64,000 bases of DNA, taken from contig JAUMYT010000009.1 of the NCBI GenBank assembly GCA_030528525.1, forward strand, positions 1-64,000, in the 5' to 3' direction. The stretch comes from Pasteurellaceae bacterium (GTDB lineage Bacteria > Pseudomonadota > Gammaproteobacteria > Enterobacterales > Pasteurellaceae). Positions 1 to 9,014 of this stretch are shown piece by piece. Under the pieces are notes generated by a model. It was not told the DNA's origin and made no database searches. It was given only the letters and a program-made list of their open reading frames with translations. Position 1 is the first letter of the stretch. Each line of letters opens with the position of its first letter. The position numbers and the translations under genes were made by a program.

Positions 1-2
1 AG

Positions 3-263
3 CTTGCCGAAATGCGTAACCGCATCAAAGCAATGCGTGCAAAATTTGTGGAATTACTTAAAGCGAAAGGGGCAACACAGAATTTTGACTTCATCATCGC
101 TCAAAACGGAATGTTCTCATTCAGCGGCTTAAGCCCAGAACAAGTGGATCGCTTAAAAGACGAATTTGCGATTTACGCCGTGCGTTCAGGTCGAATCAAT
201 GTGGCTGGTATTACCGATGATAATATCGACCGCTTGTGTGAAGCGATTGTGAAGGTGTTGTAA
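3..263 (+). CDS. aspC: Aromatic/aspartate aminotransferase, C-terminal fragment
   Basis: Only the last 86 codons lie in the window; the frame is open to the left edge. The protein is a fold-type I PLP-dependent aminotransferase that interconverts aspartate or aromatic amino acids with their 2-oxo acids in the cytoplasm. The residues NGMFSFSG and [12 protein letters not shown] match the end of the AspC/TyrB family, and the Arg in SGRIN corresponds to the family's substrate carboxylate-binding arginine. The end CEAIVKVL is also typical. AspC and TyrB cannot be separated from this fragment alone, so the symbol is the likelier of two. Confidence 0.85.
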   Translation, partial: LAEMRNRIKAMRAKFVELLKAKGATQNFDFIIAQNGMFSFSGLSPEQVDRLKDEFAIYAVRSGRINVAGITDDNIDRLCEAIVKVL

Positions 264-272
264 GATCTCGTT

Positions 273-292
273 CAGGCAACTTCTGTTGCCTG
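273..292 (+). terminator. Hairpin after aspC
   Basis: CAGGCAAC and GTTGCCTG form a perfect 8-bp stem with a 4-nt loop, starting 9 nt after the aspC stop. The T-tract after it is poor, so it may be a weak terminator or a 3'-end stabiliser. Confidence 0.4.
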
Positions 293-302
293 ATATTGCC
301 GA

Positions 303-524
303 TCAAAAAACCCATTTAAAAACATTCAACCGAACACTTTTAAATGGGTTTTCCCTTTGGGCGTAAGCCTTGCGATGTTTTGCCTTACGTTGATAACTGC
401 CCTTGCCTTTGCGATTTCGCTCCACTCGGGTGCGAAAGAGTTTATCCGTTACCAGTGCTTTGACAGCACTTTCTTGAATTTGACCACGCTGTAAGTCGTA
501 GCCATTTTGTGTATTTTGATTCAT
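303..524 (-). CDS. arfA: Alternative ribosome-rescue factor A
   Basis: A 73-aa basic protein that recruits release factor RF2 to ribosomes stalled on mRNAs lacking a stop codon, backing up tmRNA. The segment GQIQESAVKAL followed by LFRTRVERNRKGKGSYQRKAKH matches E. coli ArfA (GQIKDNAIEALL, LFRQRVEKNKKGKGSYMRK). The start at 524 is chosen over a longer frame to 650 because a good AGGA ribosome site precedes it and homology begins there. A terminator hairpin lies inside the last 16 codons, ahead of the stop. The normal transcript should therefore be a non-stop mRNA and the full-length form should appear only when tmRNA fails. This arrangement is known for arfA in other proteobacteria. Confidence 0.9.
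   Translation of the reverse strand: MNQNTQNGYDLQRGQIQESAVKALVTDKLFRTRVERNRKGKGSYQRKAKHRKAYAQRENPFKSVRLNVFKWVF
305..352 (-). terminator. Intrinsic terminator inside the arfA reading frame
   Basis: The arms at 338-352 and 307-321 are a perfect 15-bp inverted repeat (AAAACCCATTTAAAA in the arfA direction) with a 16-nt loop. They are followed in the minus direction by six T residues at 310-305, overlapping the TGA at 305-303. The hairpin starts at about codon 58 of 73. Transcription ending here removes the stop codon, so ArfA would be made from a non-stop message and tagged by tmRNA when tmRNA works. Confidence 0.85.
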
Positions 525-668
525 CTCATTTTCCTTTTTGTTGTATAACATTTGCGTGTCGAAAAGACGGGCGGATTTTGCCAAAAAAGTGTGGTTGTGT
601 ATATAAGAACCCTGAAAAAATCGGTATAATTCGGCACACTTCTGCTCCATTTGCGAACTTTCTCGCTT

Positions 669-702
669 GCAAGGGGTCAGATCTTGACAATTTTCTGCAA
701 AA
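669..702 (+). repeat. Uptake-sequence-like element 1
   Basis: GCAAGGGGTCAGATC core followed at the usual spacing by CTGCAAAA. It lies between arfA and the methyltransferase gene, just ahead of that gene's ribosome site. Confidence 0.65.
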
Positions 703-717
703 TTTTCAGGGGGTTAT

Positions 718-1473
718 ATGAAAAAAGAAGAAATCGGTCATCATTTTTTAGCCCGTTTAGGTAAAACACGCTTACGCCCAGGTGGTAAAATCGCAACCGA
801 TTGGCTTATCGCCAACGGCGATTTTCGTCAAGACAAAAAAGTGCTAGAAGTGGCTTGCAATACAGGCACCACGGCGATTCAAATCGCACAACAATTTGGC
901 TGTAAAGTGATCGGCATCGATCTCAATGAAGAGGCGTTGGAAAAAGCTCGCCAATCGATCAAAGAAAATGAATTAGACGAACTCGTTGAAGTGCAATGTG
1001 CCAATGCCACCGCATTGCCATTTGCAGATAACAGTTTTGATATTGTGATCAACGAAGCAATGCTGACAATGCTTCCGAATGAAACCAAAGAAAAAGCCAT
1101 TCGCGAATATTTCCGTGTACTCAAACCAAACGGCTTTTTATTGACACACGATGTGGTATTGAATACCGAAGATGTTGAAAAAGTCCTTGAAGACTTGCGT
1201 GAAGCGATTAAGGTTACCGTCACGCCTCTGTCTAAAGACGATTGGAAAAGCCTATTCGCCGAATGCGGATTCCGAAATGTTGAAACCTTCACAGGCGAAA
1301 TGAATTTGCTCTCGCTAAAAGGGCTCATTCAAGATGAAGGTGTCGTTGGGGCAATGAAAATTGTCGGAAATGCCCTAAAACCTGAAAATCGTGAGACTTT
1401 CAAAAAAATGTTCCAAACTTTCAATGATCCTGAGCAAAAATTAGGCTTTATTGCGGTTTGTAGCCAAAAATAA
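718..1473 (+). CDS. Class I SAM-dependent methyltransferase
   Basis: A 251-aa cytoplasmic protein with a UbiE/COQ5-like Rossmann methyltransferase fold. Motif I reads LEVACNTGTTAIQIA at about residues 42-56 and GIDLNEEAL forms the acidic end of strand 2 near residue 70. NEAMLTMLP follows strand 4, and a YFRVLKPNGFLLTHD segment is typical of the family. The substrate is unknown; a small molecule is more likely than a protein or RNA given the domain type. The start ATG follows a GGGGG stretch 5 nt upstream. It stands alone between arfA on the opposite strand and a good terminator, so context gives no pathway. Confidence 0.8.
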   Translation: MKKEEIGHHFLARLGKTRLRPGGKIATDWLIANGDFRQDKKVLEVACNTGTTAIQIAQQFGCKVIGIDLNEEALEKARQSIKENELDELVEVQCANATALPFADNSFDIVINEAMLTMLPNETKEKAIREYFRVLKPNGFLLTHDVVLNTEDVEKVLEDLREAIKVTVTPLSKDDWKSLFAECGFRNVETFTGEMNLLSLKGLIQDEGVVGAMKIVGNALKPENRETFKKMFQTFNDPEQKLGFIAVCSQK

Positions 1474-1483
1474 TAATGATATT

Positions 1484-1508
1484 GCTCTCTCATCCGAGAG
1501 AGCCTTTT
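1484..1508 (+). terminator. Intrinsic terminator after the methyltransferase gene
   Basis: GCTCTCT and AGAGAGC form a 7-bp stem with a 6-nt loop, followed by CTTTTC, 11 nt after the stop codon. Confidence 0.7.
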
Positions 1509-1543
1509 CTTGAACGGATTCGTCACAGAATAGGAAAATCGCT

Positions 1544-2599
1544 ATGTTAAAGATGTTCCAAACTTGGTATCACAAAAAATTTGATGACCCCCAAACGGCT
1601 GTTTTACTGGGTATTTTACTGATTGGCTTTGGGATCATCTATTTTTTTAGCGATCTGCTTATGCCCATCTTGGTTGCGATTGTCTTTGCCTATTTATTGG
1701 AATGGCCAATCCGGTTTTTGACACAAAAACTGAAAGTGCCACGGCTGCTCAGCCTTATTATTGTCTTAGGCGGTTTTATTTCTGTGTCGGTATTCCTGTT
1801 TGTTGTGATGGTACCCAGCCTTTGGAATCAAACGCTCAAGTTTTTTAAAGATTTGCCGTCAATGTTCAATTTGTTGAACGAATGGCTACAAGCCCTGCCC
1901 GAGCTCTACCCCGAGCTGATCGATTATGCAATGCTTGATTCCATTATGAGTAGCCTAAAAAGTAAAATTCTCGGGTTTGGCGACTCATTATTCGCTTTTT
2001 CCATCAACTCCTTAGTCAGTCTTGTTGGATTAGGCATTTATGCTTTTTTGGTGCCATTAATGGTTTTCTTCTTGCTGAAAGACAAAAAATTGTTTTTACG
2101 TTCTTTCAGTAAATTTATGCCCAAAAACCGTCGTTTAGCCACGCACGTTTGGGCGGAAATGCAACAGCAAATTGCTAACTATATTCGGGGTAAATTCTTA
2201 GAAATTCTGATTGTTGGCGTCGCAACCTACATTATTTTTCTCTTTTTTGACTTAAATTACCCCTTGCTATTATCCGTTGCGGTGGGACTTTCTGTTCTTG
2301 TGCCTTATATCGGTGCGGTGTTAGTGACCATTCCCGTGGTATTAGTGGCATTGTTTCAATTCGGACTTTCACCCGATTTTTACTATTTATTGCTTGCATT
2401 TATCATTAGCCAACTGCTCGATGGCAATGTGGTGGTGCCTTTTTTATTTTCAGAAGCGGTCAATTTACACCCACTGACGATTATCGTCGCCGTCATTATT
2501 TTTGGTGGTCTTTGGGGATTCTGGGGCGTCTTTTTTGCCATTCCATTAGCAACCTTAGTCAAAGCCGTCATCAACGCATTACCCGCTCACGATGACTAA
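1544..2599 (+). CDS. perM: AI-2E family inner-membrane transporter, PerM type
   Basis: A 351-aa polytopic inner-membrane protein of the AI-2E/UPF0118 (PerM) family. About eight membrane segments are visible: a hydrophobic pair near residues 20-60, one near 65-90, a soluble region around 95-150, then a dense cluster from about 155 to the end. The signature-like stretch [14 protein letters not shown] and the closing [21 protein letters not shown] are typical. Some family members export small molecules, but the substrate of PerM is not established. It lies 9 nt ahead of yvcK, so the two are probably co-transcribed. Confidence 0.85.
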   Translation: MLKMFQTWYHKKFDDPQTAVLLGILLIGFGIIYFFSDLLMPILVAIVFAYLLEWPIRFLTQKLKVPRLLSLIIVLGGFISVSVFLFVVMVPSLWNQTLKFFKDLPSMFNLLNEWLQALPELYPELIDYAMLDSIMSSLKSKILGFGDSLFAFSINSLVSLVGLGIYAFLVPLMVFFLLKDKKLFLRSFSKFMPKNRRLATHVWAEMQQQIANYIRGKFLEILIVGVATYIIFLFFDLNYPLLLSVAVGLSVLVPYIGAVLVTIPVVLVALFQFGLSPDFYYLLLAFIISQLLDGNVVVPFLFSEAVNLHPLTIIVAVIIFGGLWGFWGVFFAIPLATLVKAVINALPAHDD

Positions 2600-2608
2600 G
2601 GACGTAAA

Positions 2609-3532
2609 ATGACAGAGAACACACGCATTCCCCATTATCCTAACTTAGTTCAATTAAATAAAGTGGTCGCACTCGGTGGCGGGCACGGCTTAGGACGGGT
2701 ACTTTCTGCACTCTCTTTCTTACGTGAACGCTTAACCGGCATTGTTGCCACCACCGACAATGGTGGCTCAACAGGGCGAATTCGTGCCGAGCAAGGTGGC
2801 ATTGCGTGGGGCGATTTACGTAACTGTTTAACCCAAATCATCGTCAAACCCACGGTAGCGTCCGCTCTGTTTGAATATCGCTTCGGTGGCAATGGCGAAT
2901 TAGGCGGGCACAATCTCGGCAATTTGATTTTAAAAGCCTTGGAAGATATGCAGATCCGTCCGTTGGAAGGGATCAACTTGGTGAGGGATCTGCTCCACGT
3001 TCGTGTCGGTTTAATGCCGATGTCTGAATCGCCTGTCCATTTAGCCAGCCATTTAAGCAATGGCAAAACGATTGTGGGGGAAGTGTCGATTGATGCCTTA
3101 GATGAACTGCCCCACGCACTTTCGCTTATGCCGAATGTAGACGCAACACCCGAAATGCTGACCGAATTAGCTCAGGCTGATTTAATCATTCTTGGCCCTG
3201 GCAGTTTCTTTACCAGCATTATGCCCAATTTATTATTGGATAAAGTGGCTCAAACCATTGAGCAAAGCCAAGCCAAGGTGATTTTTATTGACAATATCGG
3301 CAAAGAACACGGCATTGCGGGTGCCTTATCACTCAATGAGCGGATTCAATGGATTGAAAATCGCATTGGTTTAGCAAGACTCAATGGCGTGATTACCGTG
3401 CCAGAAGAAACCTCCGAAATACCTCATTACATCACCACGCTTCGCCAAGATCTGCACGCAGACGACGTTGTGTACCGCCACGATCGCCATAAGCTGTGCC
3501 GAGCCATTGATACTCTACTCACACAACTCTAA
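2609..3532 (+). CDS. yvcK: YvcK/CofD-like UDP-sugar-binding protein
   Basis: A 307-aa member of the YvcK (E. coli YbhK) family. These proteins bind UDP-GlcNAc and in Gram-positive bacteria support growth on gluconeogenic carbon sources and cell-wall metabolism. The N-terminal nucleotide-binding motif is VVALGGGHGLGRVL at about residues 19-32, followed by TDNGGSTGRIR near 48 and an LGPGSFFTSIMPNLL loop near 195, all diagnostic for the fold. Length is normal. An AAGGA ribosome site precedes the ATG. The stop codon overlaps the first base of an uptake-sequence-like element. Confidence 0.85.
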   Translation: MTENTRIPHYPNLVQLNKVVALGGGHGLGRVLSALSFLRERLTGIVATTDNGGSTGRIRAEQGGIAWGDLRNCLTQIIVKPTVASALFEYRFGGNGELGGHNLGNLILKALEDMQIRPLEGINLVRDLLHVRVGLMPMSESPVHLASHLSNGKTIVGEVSIDALDELPHALSLMPNVDATPEMLTELAQADLIILGPGSFFTSIMPNLLLDKVAQTIEQSQAKVIFIDNIGKEHGIAGALSLNERIQWIENRIGLARLNGVITVPEETSEIPHYITTLRQDLHADDVVYRHDRHKLCRAIDTLLTQL

Positions 3533-3575
3533 CAAGGGGGTGAGAAATCGTGAGATTTTGCAAAATCCCTCACCC
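3532..3575 (+). repeat. Uptake-sequence-like element 2 with hairpin
   Basis: A close match to the family: ACAAGGGGGTGAGAAA, then GATTTTGCAAAA. GGGTGAG at 3538-3544 also pairs with CTCACCC at 3569-3575, so in RNA it would form a stem between yvcK and queA. Confidence 0.75.
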
Positions 3576-3610
3576 TCGCAATCTATTTCAATCAACCTTA
3601 AGGATATTTT

Positions 3611-4717
3611 GTGCTTGTAACCGATTTCCATTTTGACTTACCTGATGAACTGATCGCTCGCTACCCAATGGCGGAACGCTCTGCCAGCCGCTTGCTCTAC
3701 CTTAACGGCGAAACGGGTGAACTTGCCGATCAACAATTTACCGATCTGCTTTCCTATATTGAGCCAGGCGATTTGCTGATTTTTAATAACACTCGCGTGA
3801 TCCCTGCCCGTCTTTATGGCAGAAAAGCCAGCGGTGGCAAACTCGAAGTATTGGTCGAACGGGTGTTAGATTCACACCGCTGTTTAGCCCATATTCGAGC
3901 GTCCAAAGCCCCTAAAGTCGGGGCGGAATTATGGTTAGGCGAAGATAAATTAGGCGAAGGCAAGGGCTTTAAAGCAATAATGACTGCTCGCCACGACGCA
4001 CTATTTGAACTGCATTTTGACGAGCAACAGCCGTTGTTTGAATTGCTCCAACAAGCAGGGCATATGCCACTGCCACCCTATATCGACCGCCCTGATGAGT
4101 CTGCCGATCAAGAGCGTTATCAAACCGTTTACAGCCAAGTATTAGGGGCAGTCGCCGCCCCTACTGCGGGCTTGCATTTTGATCAAGCCACCCTTGCCCA
4201 ACTGGCAGAAAAAGGCGTGGATACCGCTTTCGTTACCCTACACGTTGGGGCGGGGACTTTCCAACCTGTGCGAGTCGAGAATATCCACGACCACAAAATG
4301 CACGCTGAATATGCCGAAGTCAGCCAAGAGGTGGTGGATAAAATTCTTGCCACCAAAGCCCTAGGCAAGCGAGTCATTTGTGTCGGTACCACGTCTGTGC
4401 GTTCCATTGAAAGTGCTGCCCAAGCCGCCGAGCAACAGGGCAAATTGATCGCCCCGTTCTATTCCGACACCTCTATTTTCTTATACCCTGGTAAAACCTT
4501 CCGCATTGTGGATGCGTTGGTCACAAACTTCCACTTGCCTGAATCTACGCTGATTATGTTAGTGTCTGCCTTTGCAGGCTACCGCCATTGTATGCAAGCC
4601 TACCAACACGCTGTGGCAGCAAAATACCGTTTCTTCAGCTATGGGGATGCGATGTTTATCCGCAAAAATCCACAGGCAATCCACGATTTACCGCCTTCTC
4701 AAGGTGAGCCGAAATAA
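3611..4717 (+). CDS. queA: S-adenosylmethionine:tRNA ribosyltransferase-isomerase
   Basis: A 368-aa enzyme of queuosine biosynthesis. It transfers and isomerises the ribosyl moiety of SAM onto preQ1 at the wobble position of GUN-anticodon tRNAs to make epoxyqueuosine. The N-terminus [18 protein letters not shown] is nearly identical to E. coli QueA, and the conserved [21 protein letters not shown] and TSVRSIESA motifs are present. The start is GTG, preceded by AAGGA at good spacing; the family's second-residue pattern supports it. The last 19 bp overlap the convergent comEC gene, so the two 3' ends are shared. Confidence 0.95.
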   Translation: MLVTDFHFDLPDELIARYPMAERSASRLLYLNGETGELADQQFTDLLSYIEPGDLLIFNNTRVIPARLYGRKASGGKLEVLVERVLDSHRCLAHIRASKAPKVGAELWLGEDKLGEGKGFKAIMTARHDALFELHFDEQQPLFELLQQAGHMPLPPYIDRPDESADQERYQTVYSQVLGAVAAPTAGLHFDQATLAQLAEKGVDTAFVTLHVGAGTFQPVRVENIHDHKMHAEYAEVSQEVVDKILATKALGKRVICVGTTSVRSIESAAQAAEQQGKLIAPFYSDTSIFLYPGKTFRIVDALVTNFHLPESTLIMLVSAFAGYRHCMQAYQHAVAAKYRFFSYGDAMFIRKNPQAIHDLPPSQGEPK

Positions 4718-6981
4718 CCCCGATACCACGGGCTGAAACGGTGGCGTGCGGTGCGGAGTTGATAGCTGTCTGCAAAGAAATCGATCTGCACCATACCGAC
4801 TTTGGCAGTATTCAGCGTGGCAACCTGATATTGGCTCAACCGCTGTTCAACTAAGCGGTTGGGCAACCGCCAAGGATTCCACCGCCCTGCGGAAATGACC
4901 GCCCAATCGGGCTGAATACGGGCAAGTAGCGTGTGGCTACTACTGGTGTGGCTACCGTGATGCCCGACTTGTAAAAAATCCACCTTGCCAAGTGCTGATA
5001 CAAACTGCCGTTCTTGCTCACGCCCTGCATCTCCCGTCAGCAGTAATTGAAACTTGCCAATTTGTGCTAGAAGCACACAAGAATCGGCATTTTTGGCTCT
5101 TTTCACGGTTTTTCTGGGGTAAATTACCGAAAATTGAATCCTGCCGAACTGCCACCTTTTGCCTTGCTCGCAAGGCTCATTCTGCGAATGCTGTCCGCTC
5201 CCCATCACACGGCTATGCGGAAAATACCGTAATAGGCTCGGCAATCCCCCTGCGTGATCATTATCATCGTGGCTAATAAAAATCGCTTCAATATCAATCC
5301 CTTGCCGTTGTAAATAGGGCAAAATCTCGATCTCCGCCATTGAACCGCCCTGCCAACTGGCCCCCGTATCGTATAGCACCGCTTTGCGTCCGCTCGGTTC
5401 ATCATACACAAACGCCATTGCCAACCCTTGCCCCACATCAAAATGCAACCATTGCACTAAAGGCGGTGGCGAAATCTGTTGCCACAGCCACGGCAAACGG
5501 TTAAAACTCAAGGCGAACAGGCAAACTACCGCCCAATGCTTTAACGATTTCCAGCCCACTCTCGACCACATAAAAAGCAGCAGTAAAATCAATAGATTAA
5601 GGCTGAGTAACTGCCATTGCTGATGCAAACTCAATGGCAACCAAGACTCTCGAAATAAGTTCAAAAACCATAAACTACTTTGGGCAAGTTGATCGGCAAG
5701 CCAGTCGCTAGGAAACAGATTGTCCGTCAACAGGCTGAACAAAATCAGCGGCACAAGCAACACACTATACAACGGCACAATCACAAGGTTAGTCAGCAGG
5801 GCAAAAGGCGAAACACCTTGAAAAAACAGCAGTTGCATCGGCGAAAACACAAGCCAAATCCCCATTTGCAGGTGCAATAATTGCCCGAAACGATACCACA
5901 AGGGGGGGAGAACAGCAGACTTTTTGCTAATATCTGGTAGCAGCGTCTTCAGTGGAAAATGCTGATACCACAAAATCAAACTCGCTACCGCTAGCACGGA
6001 AAGCCAAAAGCTGTCGGACAACAATGCCAATGGGTCAATCAGCAGTAGCACTGTCACGACTCTCCACCAATATTGCCACGGCGTGTAATGGCGACGACAT
6101 TGCTGGCAGAACAAAATTAAACTCATCGCAAGCAACGCACGCACAGTAGGCACGGCAAACCCCGCCAAATAGCTGTAACCCAATGCCACCACAAAACCTA
6201 CCCATTTTGCAGAAAATGGCGAAGATCTTACCCCTTGTAATAGGCCGAATCGCCCCGCCAACCCAAACAGCCCTTTGGAAAACGCCATACCGATCCCCAT
6301 TGCCAAGGCAATATGCAAGCCTGAAATGGCGATCAAATGTGCCGTTGCCGTTTGTTGAAAAGCTTGCCAATCCGCAGTTTCAATCCAGGCTCGCTCGCCA
6401 AAAGCCAAAGCCAGTAATAGCCCTTGCGTTCTCCACGTTGCCCACGCGTCTCTCGTGCGTTCCAGCCATTTTGTGCGTAAGGAACGAGTGTCATTTGCCA
6501 ATAATTCCGCTTGTCGCACCGTGCCAATCGCTTGAATATGTTGAGCAAAATACCATTTCTGCCGATCACGGTTGCCGATATTTTGCCGGCTGGAAATCGG
6601 GCGTAACGTAAAATTTGCCTGATAAAACCGCTCTAGCTGCAACGGCGTTTTTGCTTGCCAATTCAGATAAATTCGCTCGCCATTCGGGCGTTTTGCAATC
6701 GCCGTTTGGTAATCCTGCTGTTTGAGAATCTGTACAATGTGTATGCTTTCATCAACGCGTGTTGCTGAAATGCTATCTGCTTTTTCTGCCGTTTGTATTA
6801 CCTGAAAATAGCTCCACGCCACCAAAATAGCGAGTCCGATCAGACGCTTTTGCCGTTGAATGATTGCGACTAAACAGAGACAAATAGCCCAGCCATAGCC
6901 CAAACTCAATGCCATTTGTGGCAAGCACAGCAGGGGCAACAAACTCAAAACAAATAGAATGGATAGGCGATCTAACGACAT
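4699..6981 (-). CDS. comEC: Competence DNA-translocation channel ComEC/Rec2
   Basis: A 760-aa inner-membrane protein that passes single-stranded DNA into the cytoplasm during natural transformation. The N-terminal third has several membrane segments and a soluble domain; the central Competence domain carries [14 protein letters not shown] near residue 213 and many helices. The C-terminal metallo-beta-lactamase-like domain begins near LHFDVGQG (about residue 505) and has [12 protein letters not shown] and [12 protein letters not shown] metal-site motifs. Length fits Pasteurellaceae Rec2. The start ATG is preceded by an A-rich leader without a strong ribosome site. The coding sequence holds one uptake-sequence-like element at 5898-5930, in the soluble loop [12 protein letters not shown]. 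Its presence is consistent with natural competence. Confidence 0.93.
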   Translation of the reverse strand: MSLDRLSILFVLSLLPLLCLPQMALSLGYGWAICLCLVAIIQRQKRLIGLAILVAWSYFQVIQTAEKADSISATRVDESIHIVQILKQQDYQTAIAKRPNGERIYLNWQAKTPLQLERFYQANFTLRPISSRQNIGNRDRQKWYFAQHIQAIGTVRQAELLANDTRSLRTKWLERTRDAWATWRTQGLLLALAFGERAWIETADWQAFQQTATAHLIAISGLHIALAMGIGMAFSKGLFGLAGRFGLLQGVRSSPFSAKWVGFVVALGYSYLAGFAVPTVRALLAMSLILFCQQCRRHYTPWQYWWRVVTVLLLIDPLALLSDSFWLSVLAVASLILWYQHFPLKTLLPDISKKSAVLPPLWYRFGQLLHLQMGIWLVFSPMQLLFFQGVSPFALLTNLVIVPLYSVLLVPLILFSLLTDNLFPSDWLADQLAQSSLWFLNLFRESWLPLSLHQQWQLLSLNLLILLLLFMWSRVGWKSLKHWAVVCLFALSFNRLPWLWQQISPPPLVQWLHFDVGQGLAMAFVYDEPSGRKAVLYDTGASWQGGSMAEIEILPYLQRQGIDIEAIFISHDDNDHAGGLPSLLRYFPHSRVMGSGQHSQNEPCEQGKRWQFGRIQFSVIYPRKTVKRAKNADSCVLLAQIGKFQLLLTGDAGREQERQFVSALGKVDFLQVGHHGSHTSSSHTLLARIQPDWAVISAGRWNPWRLPNRLVEQRLSQYQVATLNTAKVGMVQIDFFADSYQLRTARHRFSPWYRGYFGSP
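5898..5930 (+). repeat. Uptake-sequence-like element inside comEC
   Basis: ACAAGGGGGGGAGAAC then ACTTTTTGCTAA at normal spacing, antisense to comEC, encoding a loop near residue 356. The tail has one change (GCTAA for GCAAA). Confidence 0.7.
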
Positions 6982-7090
6982 AGTTTGGCTCTCAATGTTG
7001 CCGTTAGTATTGCCTAAAGAAGAAATTTAGAAATGAAAAAATCCCTGTTTTTCGACAGAGATCACAAAAATTGTTGGCAATGCACCACCA

Positions 7091-7118
7091 AAAAGCAAAA
7101 GGGGCGAACGCTCGCCCC
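7091..7118 (-). terminator. Intrinsic terminator of sstT
   Basis: Read on the minus strand, GGGGCGA and TCGCCCC form a 7-bp stem with a 4-nt loop, followed by TTTTGCTTTT. It lies 19 nt after the sstT stop. Confidence 0.75.
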
Positions 7119-7136
7119 CAATTGATGAATGAGACA

Positions 7137-8345
7137 TTATTTCTCGTCTGACAAGCTGACGGCTGCAGTAAATAACACGTCAGTGGATGAGTTCAATGCC
7201 GTTTCTGCTGAATCTTGGATCACGCCAATGATAAAGCCAACACCGATCACTTGTGCTGCCACATCATTTGGAATGTTGAATAAACTACACGCCAATGGAA
7301 TCAACAGCAATGAACCGCCTGCCACACCAGATGCACCGCACGCACAAATCGCCGCAACAAGGCTAAGTAATAACGCTGTCCAGAAATCTGGCACAATGCC
7401 TTGGGTATAAGCCGCAGCAAGGGTTAGTACGGTAATGGTGATCGCAGCTCCCGCCATATTGATGTTCGCACCTAATGGAATGGAAATGGAGTAGATCTCT
7501 TCTTTTAAGCCCAAACGTTTCGCCAACCCCATATTCACAGGGATATTTGCCGCTGAACTGCGAGTGAAAAATGCGGTTACGCCACTTTCACGCAAGCAAG
7601 TGAAGGTAAGCGGATACGGGTTACGGCGTAATTTTAAGAACACCAATAATGGATTTAACACGAACGCCACTAACGCCATTGCCCCGAGCAACACGGCTAA
7701 TAATTGGAAATAGCCTACGAAAGCGTCCATACCGTTGGTCGCAATGGTTTCAGCTACTAAACCGAATACCCCGATAGGGGCAAAGGCAATCACGATTTTC
7801 ACCACGAATGACACGGCATCCGCCATATCACTTAAAAAGACTTTGGTACTTGGGGCGGCGTGACGTAATGCAATGCCTAACCCAATCGACCACGCTAAAA
7901 TCCCTAAGAAGTTGCCGTTGGTAATCGCCCCTAATGGATTATCCACCAAGTTGAATACCACGGTTTTTAATACTTCGCCCACGCCTTGTGGTGGTTTTAA
8001 CCCTTCAGGGCTGGTGACCAATTCCAAGGTAGTTGGGAAGACGTAGCTGAGTACCACGGCAGTCAGTGCGGCTAAAAACGTCCCAAGAAGATATAACACT
8101 AAAATTGGTTTTAAACGGCTATCGCTCCCCACCTCTTTATTTGCAATCGCAGAAAGCACCAAAGTGAATACTAAAATAGGGGCAATCGCACGTAATGATT
8201 TCACGAAAAATTGACCGAGTACGCCAACGCTGTTGGCCGTTTCAGGGCTAACTAAGGCAAGCACCACACCAGCGACTAAAAAAATCGCAATACGGAGTAC
8301 CAAATTCCCCTCAACGAATTTTGAAAAGAGAGATGATTGATTCAT
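7137..8345 (-). CDS. sstT: Serine/threonine:sodium symporter
   Basis: A 402-aa inner-membrane carrier of the dicarboxylate/amino acid:cation symporter family that imports serine and threonine with sodium. About eight membrane helices plus two re-entrant hairpins are visible. Diagnostic stretches are the serine-rich hairpin [15 protein letters not shown] near residue 270, [17 protein letters not shown] near 300, and [17 protein letters not shown] near 345. The N-terminus with [19 protein letters not shown] matches SstT rather than glutamate carriers. It is monocistronic with its own terminator; the 260-nt upstream region holds an uptake-sequence-like element and its promoter. Confidence 0.93.
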   Translation of the reverse strand: MNQSSLFSKFVEGNLVLRIAIFLVAGVVLALVSPETANSVGVLGQFFVKSLRAIAPILVFTLVLSAIANKEVGSDSRLKPILVLYLLGTFLAALTAVVLSYVFPTTLELVTSPEGLKPPQGVGEVLKTVVFNLVDNPLGAITNGNFLGILAWSIGLGIALRHAAPSTKVFLSDMADAVSFVVKIVIAFAPIGVFGLVAETIATNGMDAFVGYFQLLAVLLGAMALVAFVLNPLLVFLKLRRNPYPLTFTCLRESGVTAFFTRSSAANIPVNMGLAKRLGLKEEIYSISIPLGANINMAGAAITITVLTLAAAYTQGIVPDFWTALLLSLVAAICACGASGVAGGSLLLIPLACSLFNIPNDVAAQVIGVGFIIGVIQDSAETALNSSTDVLFTAAVSLSDEK

Positions 8346-8441
8346 AACATTTCCTGTAAGATAAGACCAAACTCTTCCTAGACGTCCATACCTCTAAAAA
8401 GAGAACGAAAGGTTAGCGGAAAATCCACTAAATGGGAAGAT

Positions 8442-8475
8442 GCAAGGGGGCAGATCATCAAGAAAATCTGCAAAA
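8442..8475 (+). repeat. Uptake-sequence-like element 3
   Basis: GCAAGGGGGCAGATCATC then ATCTGCAAAAA, in the divergent intergenic region between sstT and dgkA. Confidence 0.75.
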
Positions 8476-8607
8476 ATTATGGAATGTTCAATTTTTATTG
8501 CTGATTTTTAGTGTTTATCTAATCTTCATAAAACAGACGCTTTCCTCTTTTCGCACCCCTTTGCTTTAGAGTAGAATAGCCACATTTTTTGACTTCATTC
8601 CATTACT

Positions 8608-8976
8608 ATGTCTTTAAAACCTGAAAATAAAGTGAGTATTCACCGCATCATTCGTGCTGCAGGCTACTCATTTCAAGGCTTAAAAAGTGCCTACACACAC
8701 GAAGCTGCCTTTCGCCAAGAAGTGTGGCTTGCCATTCCTTTACTCCCCTTAGGCTTCATTTTTGGTGATAGCATTATCGAAAAGATTTTATTAGTGGGCA
8801 CCGTACTCTTGGTTCTCATTGTTGAACTGCTCAATAGTGCCGTAGAAGCCGTGGTTGATCGCATTGGTTCAGACTATCACGAATTGTCTGGCAGAGCGAA
8901 AGACATTGGCTCTGCTGCGGTTTTTCTATCTATGATGCTATTTGTCATCACTTGGGGATTAATTCTGTTTAATTAA
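8608..8976 (+). CDS. dgkA: Diacylglycerol kinase
   Basis: A 122-aa integral inner-membrane kinase that phosphorylates diacylglycerol to phosphatidate, recycling lipid by-products of periplasmic glucan and LPS modification. The family motif reads ELLNSAVEAVVDRI (E. coli ELLNSAIEAVVDRIG) at about residues 72-85 and contains the catalytic glutamate and the magnesium-binding region. Three membrane helices follow the N-terminal amphipathic segment RIIRAAGYSFQGLK. Length equals E. coli DgkA. It precedes ushA by 38 nt on the same strand; co-transcription is possible. Confidence 0.95.
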   Translation: MSLKPENKVSIHRIIRAAGYSFQGLKSAYTHEAAFRQEVWLAIPLLPLGFIFGDSIIEKILLVGTVLLVLIVELLNSAVEAVVDRIGSDYHELSGRAKDIGSAAVFLSMMLFVITWGLILFN

Positions 8977-9014
8977 TCACACTTATTCACATCACTCACT
9001 CAAAGGAGAAATCA

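Noticed and set aside
303..650. 115-codon version of arfA starting at 650
   Set aside because: The first 42 residues have no similarity to ArfA and the good ribosome site is at the internal ATG (524).
8371..8385. MetJ box (TAGACGTCC) upstream of sstT
   Set aside because: Only a single partial AGACGTC; MetJ operators need tandem copies and sstT is not a methionine gene.
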